From: Batillaria attramentaria
Taxonomy: Eukaryota > Mollusca > Gastropoda > Batillariidae
DNA length: 64,000 bases
Assembly (NCBI GenBank): GCA_018292915.2
Contig: JACVVK020000313.1
Span: 588,501-652,500, forward strand
Direction: 5' to 3'
The notes under the pieces: model-generated
Seen by the model: the letters and a program-made list of their open reading frames with translations, nothing else
Database searches by the model: none
Told to the model about the DNA's origin: nothing
Made by a program: the position numbers and the translations under genes
Part shown: positions 8,896 to 21,375 of the stretch, piece by piece
How the letters are laid out: each line of letters begins with the position of its first letter
How positions within the stretch are numbered: position 1 is the first letter of the stretch

Positions 8896-11449
8896 ATATT
8901 TTCCTCCCAGAAATGTGTGTCCTCATCTGAAGTACTTAAAATCATGCCAAAGTGCACAGATTTTAGTCTAATTTTTAAGGTAGTTCCCGGGGGGGCATGC
9001 CCCTGATCACCTGTCTGCTTTGCCGGTGAGCGTTCAGTTCACCGACCCCCCCCCCCCCCCCCCACACCACACACCCTCCCCTTTCCTTTTTTTCCGGAAC
9101 CCATCCCAGTTACAGTTAAAATCGTTCCATGCATATTTGTTCCGAATAAACCAGCGCACGTGCGGCTGGCGCCAGGTTCGCCCCGGAAATGCAAATGTTA
9201 CAATAACGATCCTGGTTGTAACAGGCGCCCGCGGACCGTGGTCTGACAGATCCACTGCACGCAGCCATCATCCGGGCAAACAGCCTGAGGCTGTTATCTT
9301 TTATATTCCCCTCGTCATATTTTTCAACCAGTCAGATCGCGCGAGCGTCGTAACTGCGGATCAGCCCGCGGGTAAACACTGGTGTGTTTGACATTTTGTA
9401 ATGATGACGATAGAAGAAAAGTGATGGGAGCGAAGAGGGATTTTTTTTCTTTGTCTTTGTCTGTGTGTTTTGATCGTTATAATACTTTGTTCTTTGGCCA
9501 CAGTCGGTGTGAATGGGGGAGGAGTATTTTGGGTAAAATCGTGCAAATATCACAGACAATACAAACGTGGGTATTACGGGGATTGATAAGGGGTGGTGAG
9601 ATCTGAATCTGTCAATTTACAAGTCTTTTGGGACGTGGCGAAATATCCCAGTAGTTTTGCTTTATGGGAATACTCTCTCTCTCTCCTCCAATTAAAGGCT
9701 TGCCATGATTACTTGGAAAAAAAGTACGGCAGCCAGTTCCATCTCGGTTTTGTATGCATCCGGTTTTGTTCGCATCCGGTATTTCAGCGTTCACTGATTT
9801 GGCCAGCGATTTCCCTTCAGAATCTGTAATCAGTATTCCCCCCCCCCCCCCCAGGAAAACATTGCATATCCATTTATCCTCATAATAAAGCCATAGCTAT
9901 TGTGTTCTGTGTGGATTTAACGGTTTTGTGTTAAGTGTTTATATTAACACCAATCACAGTTGTCGATCATACATCCACAGTATCCTAAAATAATAGTTAT
10001 GATCGCACACAAGCAGTGTCCTGAATCTACACAAACAGACAAATCTGATAACGCCCCAGGGATATTGCTTGTGGTTATACACCGTCACAGAAACAGGGTC
10101 TTTTTGGCGACAGTTGCGCAGCGAAATTTTTACAATGAGAGCTTTATTGGGGCATCTGGCAACAGATGTGGGCAAGGCTGTATCATAATTGTAATCTGGA
10201 TATGTTGTTCGTATACCGCCCCGTCATTGTTCTCATCACGTGCCGTGTATATGTACACTCGTTGGCTGGCTACAACAGGACGCAGGAAAGTGGATGGTTT
10301 TCACGTGTCGCACGTGTTGTTTACGTCATTGTCGACTGGAGGTGATGACCTGTATTGTTTTCTGTTGTCTTTTACCCCCTCCCCCCCCTTCTCCCCCCAA
10401 GACCCCCCAGCTCACACCACCACCACAGCCACTAGTCTCTTCTACTGGAACTCGCCAACTCACGTGTCTGTCACATGTGTCAAGGTTCCCATCCACATTC
10501 TCTCGATACAGACGACTGTTGAAGCAGTGTGTGTGTGTGTGTGGGGGGGGGGGGGGATACAGCAGGAGTGTTCTCATGGAACTTGAAACCTATGGATAAA
10601 AATCGGTGGGTGCACCGAGTGTTCTAAGGAAACAAGTTCCTGTCACGTGACAAACAATTTGCATAAAAAAAATGAAAGAGCTCTTTGGAAAGCCTACCGA
10701 CGCAATAGTCTCAGCGTCTGTTTGAAACAGGTTTGGGAGTCGCTCATGTCTCTGTTTGAAAATTCAAATGGTGAAAGATTCAAACCACTTTGGTACTGAA
10801 CGAAACTAGTTTCCAGAGAGTCGAAACTGGAAGTTGACCGTGGACTAAACCAATCGCCTGAAAAGGCCAAAGACTTTTCTTGTATTAAGTGAAAGGTTTC
10901 TTGACAACCCTTTCAGAACTGTCATTCATTCGGGGATATTTTAGGCGCCGATGTTTTCACAGCAGCGTCTGTTCACGACGAAGCTTAAAAGCCACGGATG
11001 CTTTGTATACTGAAAAGGCCAAAACGTGCATTTGTTTTATTTTGTTTTTTGGGTTGTTTTTTTTTTAAATCTCACTCTGATTTTGAATGTTGTTTTGTCG
11101 TTTCCAATGACACTGACTTGTCTGTCGTCCAAGCTGATATCAAAACGCAAAACGCTTCAACAAAACTGCTACGGTAATCCTTTGTGAAACAGACCAACAG
11201 AATCAGATTCTAAAGACATGTTTACATTCGACAGGAATGGTCAATACGGTGGTGGGTGGTTTTTGTTTGACATTTACTGAGATTCCTGAACGGGAAAATA
11301 ATGGCCGTTCAAACAGAAACAATTGTCTCTTGTTTGGAGTCGGCTGCGTCCCACGCTTTGTTTGATGTTGTGGCGCAGTTCTGGTTGAGCGAGTGAAATG
11401 TCACTCGTCAATTGTTGTTTTGCATTCTTTCTGCCGGTCTCAGGGCGGA

Positions 11450-11450
<1 letters not shown>
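8896..11450. other. Mostly unique sequence with short homopolymers
   Basis: Holds C runs (9046-9062, 9837-9852), a C-rich zone (10375-10420), and (GT)n plus a G run (10528-10557). A frame of 208 codons at 9960-10586 (+) ends in the (GT)n/G tract, is not protein-like and lacks splice support. No gene can be supported. Confidence 0.5.
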
Positions 11451-11481
<31 letters not shown>

Positions 11482-11543
11482 GTATGTAAGATTTCTAAGA
11501 TTTCCAACTTCATCCTGAAATATCATCTTCATTATCATCAGTA

Positions 11544-11583
<40 letters not shown>

Positions 11584-11732
11584 AGTATATATTAAGACGA
11601 TGCCTAACAACTTTATCCTGAAATATTATCTTTATCATAAGCAGCAGCATCTCTCTCTCTCTCTCTTCCAGTATGTAAGATTTCTAAGATTTCCAACTTC
11701 ATCCTGAAATATCATCTTCATTATCATCAGTA

Positions 11733-11786
<54 letters not shown>

Positions 11787-11849
11787 AGTATATATTAAGA
11801 CGATGCCTAACAACTTTATCCTGAAATATTATCTTTATCATAAGCAGCA

Positions 11850-11929
<80 letters not shown>
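11451..11929. repeat. Higher-order tandem repeat A-B-A-B linked by (TC)n
   Basis: Two related cores alternate. Core A ('cagtatgtaagatttctaag...catcctgaaatatcatc') is at 11478-11545 and 11666-11736. Core B ('cagtatatattaagacgatgc...tatcctgaaatattatc') is at 11583-11650 and 11786-11852. Every core is followed by 'agcat' and (CT)n. The two A copies look almost identical, as do the two B copies, whereas A and B differ more. This implies an old A/B duplication followed by a recent doubling of the A-B dimer (about 190-203 bp). The last (TC)n runs into (AC)n to 11929. Confidence 0.9.
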
Positions 11930-13079
<1,150 letters not shown>

Positions 13080-13857
13080 CCTTGCCCCCAGCTCTATCAG
13101 CGGTAAAGCGACAGCCTTGTTGAATACACCCTCCTGCCCACTGTATGTGATGCAACAATAGCGAAAGAGAGTCAGTCACCAAGTACTCAAGCCATCGTGA
13201 AACACCATTGGCATCCCGCACTTCCCCGACTCCCGAGCAAAGTCACCTTGGCTGATGGCTGATCACTTACCGCGATACGTACCCGTTTATGGCCTGACCG
13301 TAGTACCAGGGTACAACGCCCTCGGTCTGTGATACGCTGTGTAGCGGTGATACGTTGGTAAAAACAACGCTTTGAGAAGCGTAGTTGGTGCGGTGTGGAT
13401 GCGTTTGAGCACCAGAATCAGCCGCGGTGAATCGGCCTCGCGATCGGTCGAAGTTTTCACACTAAAATCTTGCCGATTTCGTCAAATTACGCCCGCTTTC
13501 CGCCATCTTGTCGTGCTGTACCTGCAACATGTAGGCGCGCCAATCTCTTAGATTGTAGAAGATGCATAAACTATGCCGCACAACCTTATACTTTGTCAGA
13601 TACATGTACGAGCCTAGATAGCAAGCTAATGTGTATCACCACAGCACAGCGTGTCACAAACCAAGGGCGTGTTCCCACCCTGAGTACAGGAATTTTCTGA
13701 CCGTGCTTTATACGACCTCGGACGACGCTCCCTGTGTCCTCGTTAAAGCTAAGGACACCTTTAGTTGGACCACTTAGTCTCTCACGAGCACGACGTCTGT
13801 ACCCGGGGTAGGTTCCCGCTTGATTTTAGGGATAACTGCTATGAGTGCATGAGGAAA

Positions 13858-13861
<4 letters not shown>
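13080..13861. other. Unique sequence, no gene recognised
   Basis: Balanced composition with scattered CpGs. No long frame, tRNA box or tandem repeat was found. Confidence 0.5.

Positions 13862-13900
<39 letters not shown>
13862..13900. repeat. (CT)n microsatellite
   Basis: Pure (CT)n immediately 5' of a truncated SINE. Confidence 0.95.
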
Positions 13901-13902
<2 letters not shown>

Positions 13903-13908
13903 CTCCTC

Positions 13909-14011
13909 CCCCGGCTGGGGCCAAATATTTGTGGTGGTCTTTTTGTCTTTGCTCCGTCTTTGAGTCACCCGTATGTGGTGGAAAAAGACGTTAAATCCCC
14001 CCTCACCCCCC
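13909..14011 (+). mobile_element. 5'-truncated main-family SINE
   Basis: Starts at 'ccggctggggccaaatatttg' and retains the tail 'cgtctttgagtcacccgtatgtggtggaa' and 'gacgttaaa'. The tRNA head is missing. The tail passes straight into (CT)n and (AC)n, an arrangement repeated at other elements in the window. Confidence 0.85.
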
Positions 14012-14012
14012 C

Positions 14013-14102
<90 letters not shown>
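14012..14102. repeat. (CT)n(AC)n compound microsatellite
   Basis: (CT)n 14012-14034 then (AC)n 14035-14102, directly after the SINE tail. Confidence 0.95.
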
Positions 14103-14104
<2 letters not shown>

Positions 14105-14545
14105 CTTACGAATTACGTCAAAGGTTTAACCGTTAACATAGTAAGCCTCGGATGTTCAAGCTAAAATTGCCGTTCATCATTCAGCGGGTGGTAGTCTCAG
14201 TCAGATGGTGCGTCGGCTTTGAACATTGTCGCGTGCCGGCCCTTCATTGTTTACGCTTTTTTATCCGCCGTTAGCTTCCTACGCAACTGTAAACACTATT
14301 TTCCGCTTCACTGGCCTTGAGCAAGTCGCGTTTTATGAGAGCGCTCTACCGTGTCACGCTTGAATTCCCCCTCCTTCCCTCCCCCCCCCCCCTACACCCA
14401 TCAACCTCCCTGTCAGCCGGATGCCAAGACTGAAGCAGTCTGCTTTGGACTGGCTGTTGTCTAAAGGAGCCAACGCTATCATTTGTATTCTCACAGGTCT
14501 TTCTCAGCTGACTGCGTGGTATTTATCATCACACCATCTTACACT
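14103..14545. other. Unique sequence
   Basis: No repeats except a C-rich run near 14370-14400. No gene is recognised. Confidence 0.5.
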
Positions 14546-14549
14546 TACA

Positions 14550-14644
<95 letters not shown>

Positions 14645-14775
14645 AGATGGTAAACGTTCATATAACGATCATGAAAAGTATCCGATAAGCTCAAGTTTAC
14701 TGACTGACTGACTCGGCGCACACCCGCCACCCACCGAACACACAATACCTGAACGTGCGCGCGCGCCCGGCAGAC

Positions 14776-14852
<77 letters not shown>

Positions 14853-15039
14853 AGATGGTAAACGTTCATATAACGATCATGAAAAGTATCCGATAAGCTC
14901 AAGTTTACTGACTGACTCGGCGCACACCCGCCACCCACCGAACACACAATACCTGAACGTGCGCGCGCGCCCGGCAGACAACACACACACACACACACAC
15001 ACACACAGAGCAGTAGAGAGAGAGAGAGAGAGAGAGAGA
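14550..15039. repeat. 208-bp direct duplication interleaved with (CA)n arrays
   Basis: (GCAC)n then (AC)n to 14642. A unique block beginning 'gtagatggtaaacgttcat' and ending '(gc)ncccggcagacaac' follows at 14642-14777 and recurs nearly identically at 14850-14982. Each copy is followed by (AC)n. The copies differ mainly by one 'tgac' unit (three versus two), so the duplication is recent. The last (CA)n leads to (GA)n at 15015-15039. Confidence 0.95.
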
Positions 15040-15671
15040 CCATATCACTTCGTCAGTTTCACATCTCTCCCGCTGGGGAAAGCAAAGTGAAGAGAAAAAG
15101 AGAATAATAGAAAGGATTTCTCCTTGATTGTACCTCACAGCAGTCCTGCAGTTCTAACTGCACGGGTTTTATGGCCCGCCCCGTTCTCATAACGGGGCTG
15201 AGTTTCCATAACGAGGCTACCTGCTGCGCCATCTTCGTTGCTACGAACATCTGCCTGCTAAGCGCGGGAATCTTTTACACTTCGTCTTCTTTGCCGTTTA
15301 GAATAGCGCGCGATGTGAACGTATTGCCTGGCAGGTGCGGTTTTCTCTATCACTCCATCAGTGTCTTTACAAAACGGCCACAAATTAGTGGCCATGGTGC
15401 AGACACTGACGCACGGTCGTAAAGTTTAACGTTAAAAAGGGGGAGGGGGCGGGTGGAGGAGGGGGAGGAGCTGAAGGTTTTTTGTTGTTGTTGTAGTTGT
15501 TGGGGTTTTTTTTTGTTGTTTTTGTTTGGTCTGGTAACAACTGACAACACGTCCCCAAAACGCAGGTGTCTGCACTGCGGTTTTCGATTGGATAATTTCG
15601 GTTTAGGCGCTGACATTACAAGTGTGTTGCTATAGTAACAGTCCTTTCAGGCTGGTTGGTTGTTCGCGAAC
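15040..15671. other. Unique sequence with G/T-rich tract
   Basis: Holds a GT-rich (TTG)n tract at 15478-15530. A short + frame at 15171-15422 has no splice or homology support. Confidence 0.5.
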
Positions 15672-15738
15672 ATAACGTCCTTTTCACTGAACCTCTTTTA
15701 GTAAGGGTGACGTCAAAGACGGTTCAAAAAGGGAAAAG
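15672..15738 (-). mobile_element. Diverged 3' fragment of main-family SINE
   Basis: 'ataacgtccttttcac' plus 'agggtgacgtcaaagacgg' and 'aaaaaggg' match the reversed tail of the main SINE with many substitutions. An old fragment. Confidence 0.5.
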
Positions 15739-15841
15739 TAGACAAACGAAGTGGACAACCGTTGAAAACGTTCTTAGGTTGGAAAATTGTGAAGGAGTTC
15801 ATCATTATAGCCTCGGAAGTTCTTTCATTCTTTCCCATTAG

Positions 15842-15935
15842 TTCAAGATTCAAGATTCAAACAACTTTATTGTGTCCATCAAGAACAAATTTGTTTTTTG
15901 TTCAGGGGCATGAATAAATAAAATAAAGGGTTAAT
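15842..15935 (-). mobile_element. Possible 3' end of an interspersed element (TTGAATC tail)
   Basis: On the - strand this reads '...CAATAAAGTTGTTTGAATC' followed by repeated TTGAATC-like units, i.e. an AATAAA-type signal next to a short terminal repeat. That form is common for non-autonomous retroelement tails. 18719-18760 ('cagttcagtaataccttattgtcac') has the same shape. The body towards 16140 is unclassified. Confidence 0.4.
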
Positions 15936-16257
15936 ATTTAAAGGCAGCTTCACTATGTATAACTAATACAAGACGAGCAAACTCAACTGATAAGAAAGGA
16001 CACGATGCATAAAATTGATTCGCCACTAATTTACCAACTAACTAGTCTGAGCTTATAATACTGGTGGTTAAAAGTAGAAATTACCCTCTGAAAAAGACTG
16101 ATCACCGTTAGCAGAAGGTAGTTACTCTGCTTCAGTTTACTCGCGCCTCACCACAAGTTGTCGCGCCGTGTGACCGCCGGTTGCAGATCCTACTTCCTAG
16201 CTAATAATGGACATCGTTAACAATGGTAACGGGCGTGAAACACGGCGACAATAGAGT
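15936..16257. other. Unclassified sequence, possibly element body
   Basis: AT-rich in its first half. Nothing recognisable apart from its position behind the element end at 15842. Confidence 0.4.
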
Positions 16258-16430
16258 CTCTCTCACTTTTTCACGCGTCTTCTCTCTCTCTCTCTCTCCC
16301 CCCCCCCCTCTCTCTCTCTCTCCCTCTCTCTCCCCCCTCCTTCTCTCTCTCTCTCTCGTTGTGACCTGAGGGGTGGGGGTGGGGGTGTCATTATTTCGCT
16401 GTGAACAAATGGGAGAGTCCACATCCTGAG

Positions 16431-16484
<54 letters not shown>
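16258..16484. repeat. Polypyrimidine zone and (GT)n
   Basis: (TC)n and C runs at 16258-16357, then (GT)n at 16434-16484. Confidence 0.95.
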
Positions 16485-16485
<1 letters not shown>

Positions 16486-16856
16486 GCGGAGAAAGGGGGG
16501 TGGAGGCTTATTATTTTTGGGGGGCGTGAACAAATTGGGGTAGTCATCTTGAACTTTTGCCCTCTCTTCGAAAAGGGCCGGAAGCCCCCGAGGCTACGTA
16601 CGGAGGGGGGGAGGACCCACGCTTGAGTCTTGACCGTTCAGTTCTTTGTTCATCTTCATCTTTTATTCATCATCAAAATAACAAACTTCATCCTCATTCT
16701 CATCTTCATGGCCATCTCATCTACTCACATTAACACTCACTATAATTTGCGGCTTGTATGATAGTTATCACCTTGGTCATCGTCGTTGTCGATAAAGAAG
16801 CGATCACTCCCCCCCCCCCCTTTTTTTTTTTTAAACCTTAATTCAACCTCTTTTTG
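16485..16856. other. Unique sequence with ATC-rich part
   Basis: 'cttcatc/tcatcatc' imperfect repeats at 16650-16720 and C/T runs at 16809-16832. No gene. Confidence 0.5.
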
Positions 16857-17032
16857 GGGAGCCGGGATAGCCGAATGATAGAGCGTTGGACTTTCAATGC
16901 TCTGGTCGTGAGTTTGAATCCTGTTGCCAAATATTTGTGCTGGCCTTTTTTTTATTTATCGTTGCCCCGTCTTTGATAACACCTTTGCGTGGTGGAAAAG
17001 GACGTTAAACTCCCAAACACCCACCCACCCAC
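16857..17032 (+). mobile_element. Full-length main-family SINE
   Basis: Order: 'ggagccgggatagccgaatg' (A-box region), 'agcgttggactttcaatgct', a degenerate B box 'gagtttgaatcc', 'gccaaatatttgtgctggcc', a short T run, 'gccccgtctttgata', 'gcgtggtggaaaaggacgtt', 'aaactcccaaacacccaccc'. About 175 bases. The A box fits the RNA polymerase III internal-promoter consensus TRGCNNARNGG. Confidence 0.9.
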
Positions 17033-18401
17033 TCAACGGGTTTTTGTTGTTGTTGTTTGTTGTTTTTTGTCATAAGCCGGGTTTCCAGCTACACCCCGTG
17101 GCAACCACCCCAGACCCCCCCCCCTCCCCTCCATACACACACCCACACCCCACACACACCCCACACACAGACACCAACCCAAACCCAATCCGTTTTAAGA
17201 CTTGTGTTTTCTGTATTCATTTCTCACTCTGTCTTTCTTGTGCGCAACCGGCTGTCTCTTTCACCGCGTTTTTTTTTTTTTTTGTTTTTTTGCTTCGTAT
17301 GGGCAATTACAGATATCCCCTTTTTAGTTTTTCTTCCTCTGTCTCTTTTGTCCGCTCTAGAGTATTTCTTTTTCTTTCTGTATCTGATCAGTCCCGCTCC
17401 TTTTCATCTCTCCATCCGTCCGCCCTGCATCTTGAAGCAGCAGCAGCAGCTCTGCTTCCCTCCTGCGCGTCGCCTCCCTTGGAGAACTCTTTACATTCGG
17501 AGATCAGGAAAAGGGTAAAAAAAATGGCGGCGGTCACACCACCAACACGCCCGGACGATCCCTTTTAGATTCCAGAGAGCGGATCGGAAGATGTCTTCGA
17601 TCTGTTGCACCAGAGAAAGCGATTAAGGGCTCTTTAGCTGCCGACTTAACTCTGCTGCCGCTTCAAACTGACGCAACGTGAAAAGAATTTAACGATTTCT
17701 CGGCACCCAGGCAAGAAGATAGAGGGGTGGGGTGGGGTTGGGGGGGGGGGGGGGTGGAGGGCCGGGAGGGGGTTAGGAGTTTAAAGGAACCGGGAGAAAA
17801 ATCGCACCATCGTTTTCCAGGGCTGTGGCAGTTAGGAGATGGCATCTGTAGAAGAGTTGTCACTCTCATTTTCTGGATGAATCAAGCAATTACCTTTCTA
17901 GAGTCTCCGCTGAATAGACTGCTTGAGACATTGCCGGTGCCGCGCGCAGGGGTATATCGCGAGGGAACTTGGCATTGTCACTTGAAAGAAGGGATCGTTC
18001 GTGAAGAAGACAGTTCTTCCAACCGGGGTGATGAATACCCCTCTACTTACTTGGAGGGTGAAAATCCTCCCTTCTCCCGAAAACAGTTTGCTTTGAGTTA
18101 GTAGATGAACGTCTCCTCTTGAACGTTCTGTTGCTTTTTCTGCTCACCCAAGCGAGGTCCTTACGTCCCTTGCCCCTACCCCCTCTCCCCCCATTGCTCT
18201 CTCTCTCTCTCTCTCTCTGCAGGACAGCATGTACGATAGGCAGCAATGCCTAAATGCTCTATCCTGAATAAAAAAAAACCAAACGTTTCATCATCATCAT
18301 CATCATCATCATCATCTCTCTCTCTCTCTCACTCTCTCTCTCTACCCCCCCCCCCTCTCTCTCTCTCTCTTTCCCCCGCCCCTCTCTCTCTCTCTGGCAA
18401 C
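17033..18401. other. Mixed sequence with pyrimidine- and G-rich tracts
   Basis: (GTT)n at 17043-17070, a C/CA-rich tract at 17105-17180, poly-T at 17270-17290, a G run at 17741-17754, (CT)n at 18198-18218, (ATC)n at 18286-18315 and polypyrimidine at 18316-18394. The 214-codon + frame at 16924-17568 starts inside a SINE and crosses low-complexity sequence, so I do not accept it. Confidence 0.6.
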
Positions 18402-18629
18402 GGGGAACCGGGATAGCCAAAATAATGGTAGAGCGTTGGACCTTCAATGCTCGGGACGTGAGTTCGGATCCCCTGGCTGGGGCCAACTATTTTATGCTGA
18501 CCTTGTTCTCGTCGCCCCGTCCGCTTTGATATCACCCATACGTGGTGGAAAAAGGACGTTAAATTCCCAAACATATCACCCGCACGTGGTGGAAAAAAGG
18601 ACGTTAAACTCCCAAACACCCACCCACCC
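18402..18629 (+). mobile_element. Main-family SINE with duplicated 3' tail
   Basis: Head 'ggggaaccgggatagcc' and B box 'gagttcggatcccc', then the usual body. The terminal segment 'atatcaccc.(t/g/c)acgtggtggaaaaa' plus 'ggacgttaaa.tcccaaac' occurs twice in tandem (18530-18571 and 18572-18618). The head has an 'aaa' insertion near 18420. Confidence 0.9.
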
Positions 18630-18718
18630 TCTCTCTGGCAACGGGTAGCAACAACTCCAAGCTTGTAAACTGGTGCATTTCCATGTCATTTGCATGTAGA
18701 CGGAATCGGAACGTTGAG

Positions 18719-18760
18719 TTCAGCTCAGTTCAGTAATACCTTATTGTCACATGGATTGGA
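18719..18760 (-). mobile_element. Possible retroelement tail (CAGTT repeats next to ATAAGG)
   Basis: 'gttcagctcagttcagtaata' followed by 'ccttattgtcac'. Same layout as the tail at 15842. Short and uncertain. Confidence 0.3.
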
Positions 18761-18847
18761 ATTTATCATGAGACAAGAAAGTAGTATTGAAATAGATTTA
18801 AATGAAAGTTTCAGTGGTAAATGCGTTGGAAATTTACACGCATTTCG

Positions 18848-18936
18848 TCGTCATCTTCATTATCATCATCATCATCGTCGTCATCGTCACCATCATCATC
18901 ATCATGTCACCGTGGGAAACAAACGTTTCTTCTTCA

Positions 18937-19000
<64 letters not shown>
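18848..19000. repeat. (ATC)n-like and (CT)n microsatellites
   Basis: Imperfect CATCAT/CGTCGT units at 18848-18906, then pure (CT)n at 18943-19000. Confidence 0.95.
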
Positions 19001-19002
<2 letters not shown>

Positions 19003-19310
19003 GTCAAAGCATAATTGGGCACTCAAGTGTGCTAATTAATTAATTGGTGTTTCTGTTCATTTGAAGTTTCACACCTTGATGTGCTATCACTCTAATGGTT
19101 ATACAATGAGCAAGACAAGTTATATCAAGCAGCTGTGTGGTGCAAGCAAACGTTGAGTTGTTTATAAACGTCACGCGTGTTGAAGTGTTTTGTAAACTTG
19201 ACGTTGCTTTGGTCTGAGCGCATGAGTAAACCGCCTCATCCTTCAATGTAACGTTTGTATGTTGGAAAGTCCCAAAAAGTAACATGGAATTTTTTCCTTC
19301 TCTGTTGCAG
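19001..19310. other. Unique sequence, likely intron upstream of candidate exon
   Basis: AT-rich unique sequence ending in a strong polypyrimidine tract and TTGCAG acceptor at 19305-19310. Confidence 0.5.
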
Positions 19311-19347
19311 TATATTGAAAAGAGATACAGACAAGAGATGGCTAAAG
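19311..19347 (+). CDS. Candidate small exon of the TNF-ligand gene
   Basis: A 37-base segment sits between a strong acceptor ('ttccttctctgttgcag', ending 19310) and a near-consensus donor (AAG|GTGAGT at 19348). It reads YIEKRYRQEMAK plus one base. That leftover base joins in phase with the exon at 51694 to give a glycine codon without a stop. The peptide is charged and would suit the extracellular stalk. KRYR could be a proprotein-convertase site, but that is conjecture. No membrane-anchor exon is seen upstream. The 32-kb distance means other exons could intervene, or this may be a chance splice pair. Support is splice sites and phase only. Confidence 0.4.
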
Positions 19348-19404
19348 GTGAGTCTTGTTTCTTTTTTGTTTTGTTTTGTAACTTCAAGTTTGTTTTTAAT
19401 TGTT

Positions 19405-19435
19405 TGTTAATGTTTGTTTGTTTGTTTGTTTGTTT

Positions 19436-19500
<65 letters not shown>

Positions 19501-19655
19501 CTCGTTGTTTTTGTTGTTTGTTTCTTTGTTGTTTTGTTACAACTTTCTCTTCTTCCTATCTTCTCAAACCTCGCTGTTTTTGTTTTTTTTTCTTTCTTTC
19601 TGTTCTTGTTTTTCTTTGCTTGCATCTTTGTACAGCAAATGCCACCCAGGCAGTT

Positions 19656-19688
<33 letters not shown>

Positions 19689-19690
19689 TC
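19405..19690. repeat. (TTTG)n, (TG)n and (CT)n tracts
   Basis: (TTTG)n at 19405-19436, (TG)n at 19438-19500, T-rich sequence, then (CT)n at 19660-19687, all just inside the donor side of the intron. Confidence 0.95.
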
Positions 19691-21374
19691 AACAGGCCGA
19701 TACTTCCAGATAATGTTCCGCTAAATGCCATTTAATGGATCAACTACACGAAGAGATACCCCGAGCACGCGAGCATGACAGAAAGATAGGGGAGTAAATA
19801 AGAAATCAGGTGGGCGATTTTCCCTCTGCTGCCTGTAATTCGCACTCAGGTGTCAAACCTACACCATTCTGATAGAGGAATGGCACGAAGAGAGAGAGAG
19901 AGAGAGAGGTGTCACCCTTTCCAGCAAGATACAAATTCAGTTTCAAGCAGCATTATCGAGTTTTCTGTAGTCTGTATGACAGGGAAAAGAAGCAAGAGCT
20001 TTAGATGATAACATTTCAGTGCACAAAAAAAAAAAAAAAAATTCACACCCTCCCCTCCACACACCCACACACACACACACACACACAGAGAGATTTGCCA
20101 AATTACCTCCATTATCGTTGTGAAAGCTGGGCTGGATTTCTCAAGTCTCGCTAAGGTCTCGGGGCCGGCGAGACGAGGATTGCAGTAGATATTGTATCGC
20201 TGCTATCACACCCCTACGTAAGAAACAAATTAGCAGAAATCATGACTGTATCTTTACGGCTGAGTTTCCCTTTTCTCATCTTTCAACGGATACTTTTCAG
20301 GAAGGCCAGAGTTGGAGTTTGAAAATTTTGAAGTAATATGCAAAACAAAAACAAAAAAAAGTATATTTTGCTCCTCTCTGTACGTTCGTGTGCAACCTTG
20401 TTGGATTTTTTTGTGGATGCGGTGGGGGTAGTTTCAAAGTAATGTTGAATGTTTTAGCTCAAAAACCCTTGCATTGTTCCACTTTCTGTGATCGTGCGCA
20501 GCCCATTTTTAGATTTTTGTGATTTAGCGATGAAAACCGAAACACAAGAAAAATCGCCTCGACAGAATCCTGTCCGTGCGGTGTACCTTCTCTGGCACTT
20601 GCTTTGATAAATGAAATCATCCCTGTTTGCACACTCTCGTAAATACAAATACGCCTGAAATTGCGCGCGTCGGTTTTAAATCTTTGTGCATTGCACTGCA
20701 AGCGGATTGCAGAGGCGCCATCTTTTTTTTCGCCTCGGCGGTTTGCAAACAATCATTGAAAGCATCCCTTCGCGAAGGACGCCATATTCACCCGCCAGAT
20801 CGTTTTCTGTTAGGGGTAGGAAAAAAAATATGGCCGTCCCGATGTCGCCTGCCAGAGAAACATGGCGGGGGGCACGCAAAAAGGCAAGGGAGACAAAGCA
20901 GGTGGCAAAGGGAGACAACACGACCCGCTGCATATTCCCTCCCCCTTGCCGGTCGCGATCGAAACGCAGGAACAAGAGGCAGCAAAGTAAGGAATGGTGT
21001 AGCAGGAAAAAGCTCTCCACGTAATTATTGAAATTCTTTGAAAACCGTTTTGTGCTCACGTGCCCTCCGAGGGGAGAGAACTCCAATAACGTCAAATTCT
21101 AATCTTTTCCCGCGGATTGGTTTGTGTGGGTTTCGATTACAATTTTTCGGATTGTTTTTTGTTGTTCTAAGCGCTCTGGGATTGACGACAATGCCGGAAT
21201 ATCGATTGCCCGTGAGAAGGTCTGAGTATTGCTGTCAGGCGTTCGAGTCATATTTTATTTTTAGGTTTTCGCGTTTTCGTTTTGGCATCAAAATATGGAT
21301 CCCGGCCCTGGGCGTTGGGGGCAAAGAGCTGCCATTAAACAATCATGAATGAAGAAACGTTGTGTGGGGGAAAA
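19691..21374. other. Unique sequence, no exon recognised
   Basis: Small (GA)n at 19889-19909, poly-A 20024-20041 and (CA)n near 20062-20086. The 20640-21000 part is CpG-richer, with overlapping frames of about 110-139 codons on both strands but no splice or motif support. It could be a regulatory island. Confidence 0.45.
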
Positions 21375-21375
21375 G

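Noticed and set aside
16924..17568. 214-codon + frame ending in MAAVTPPTRPDDPF
   Set aside because: Begins inside a SINE and runs through low-complexity C/T sequence. No splice signals separate a credible coding part.
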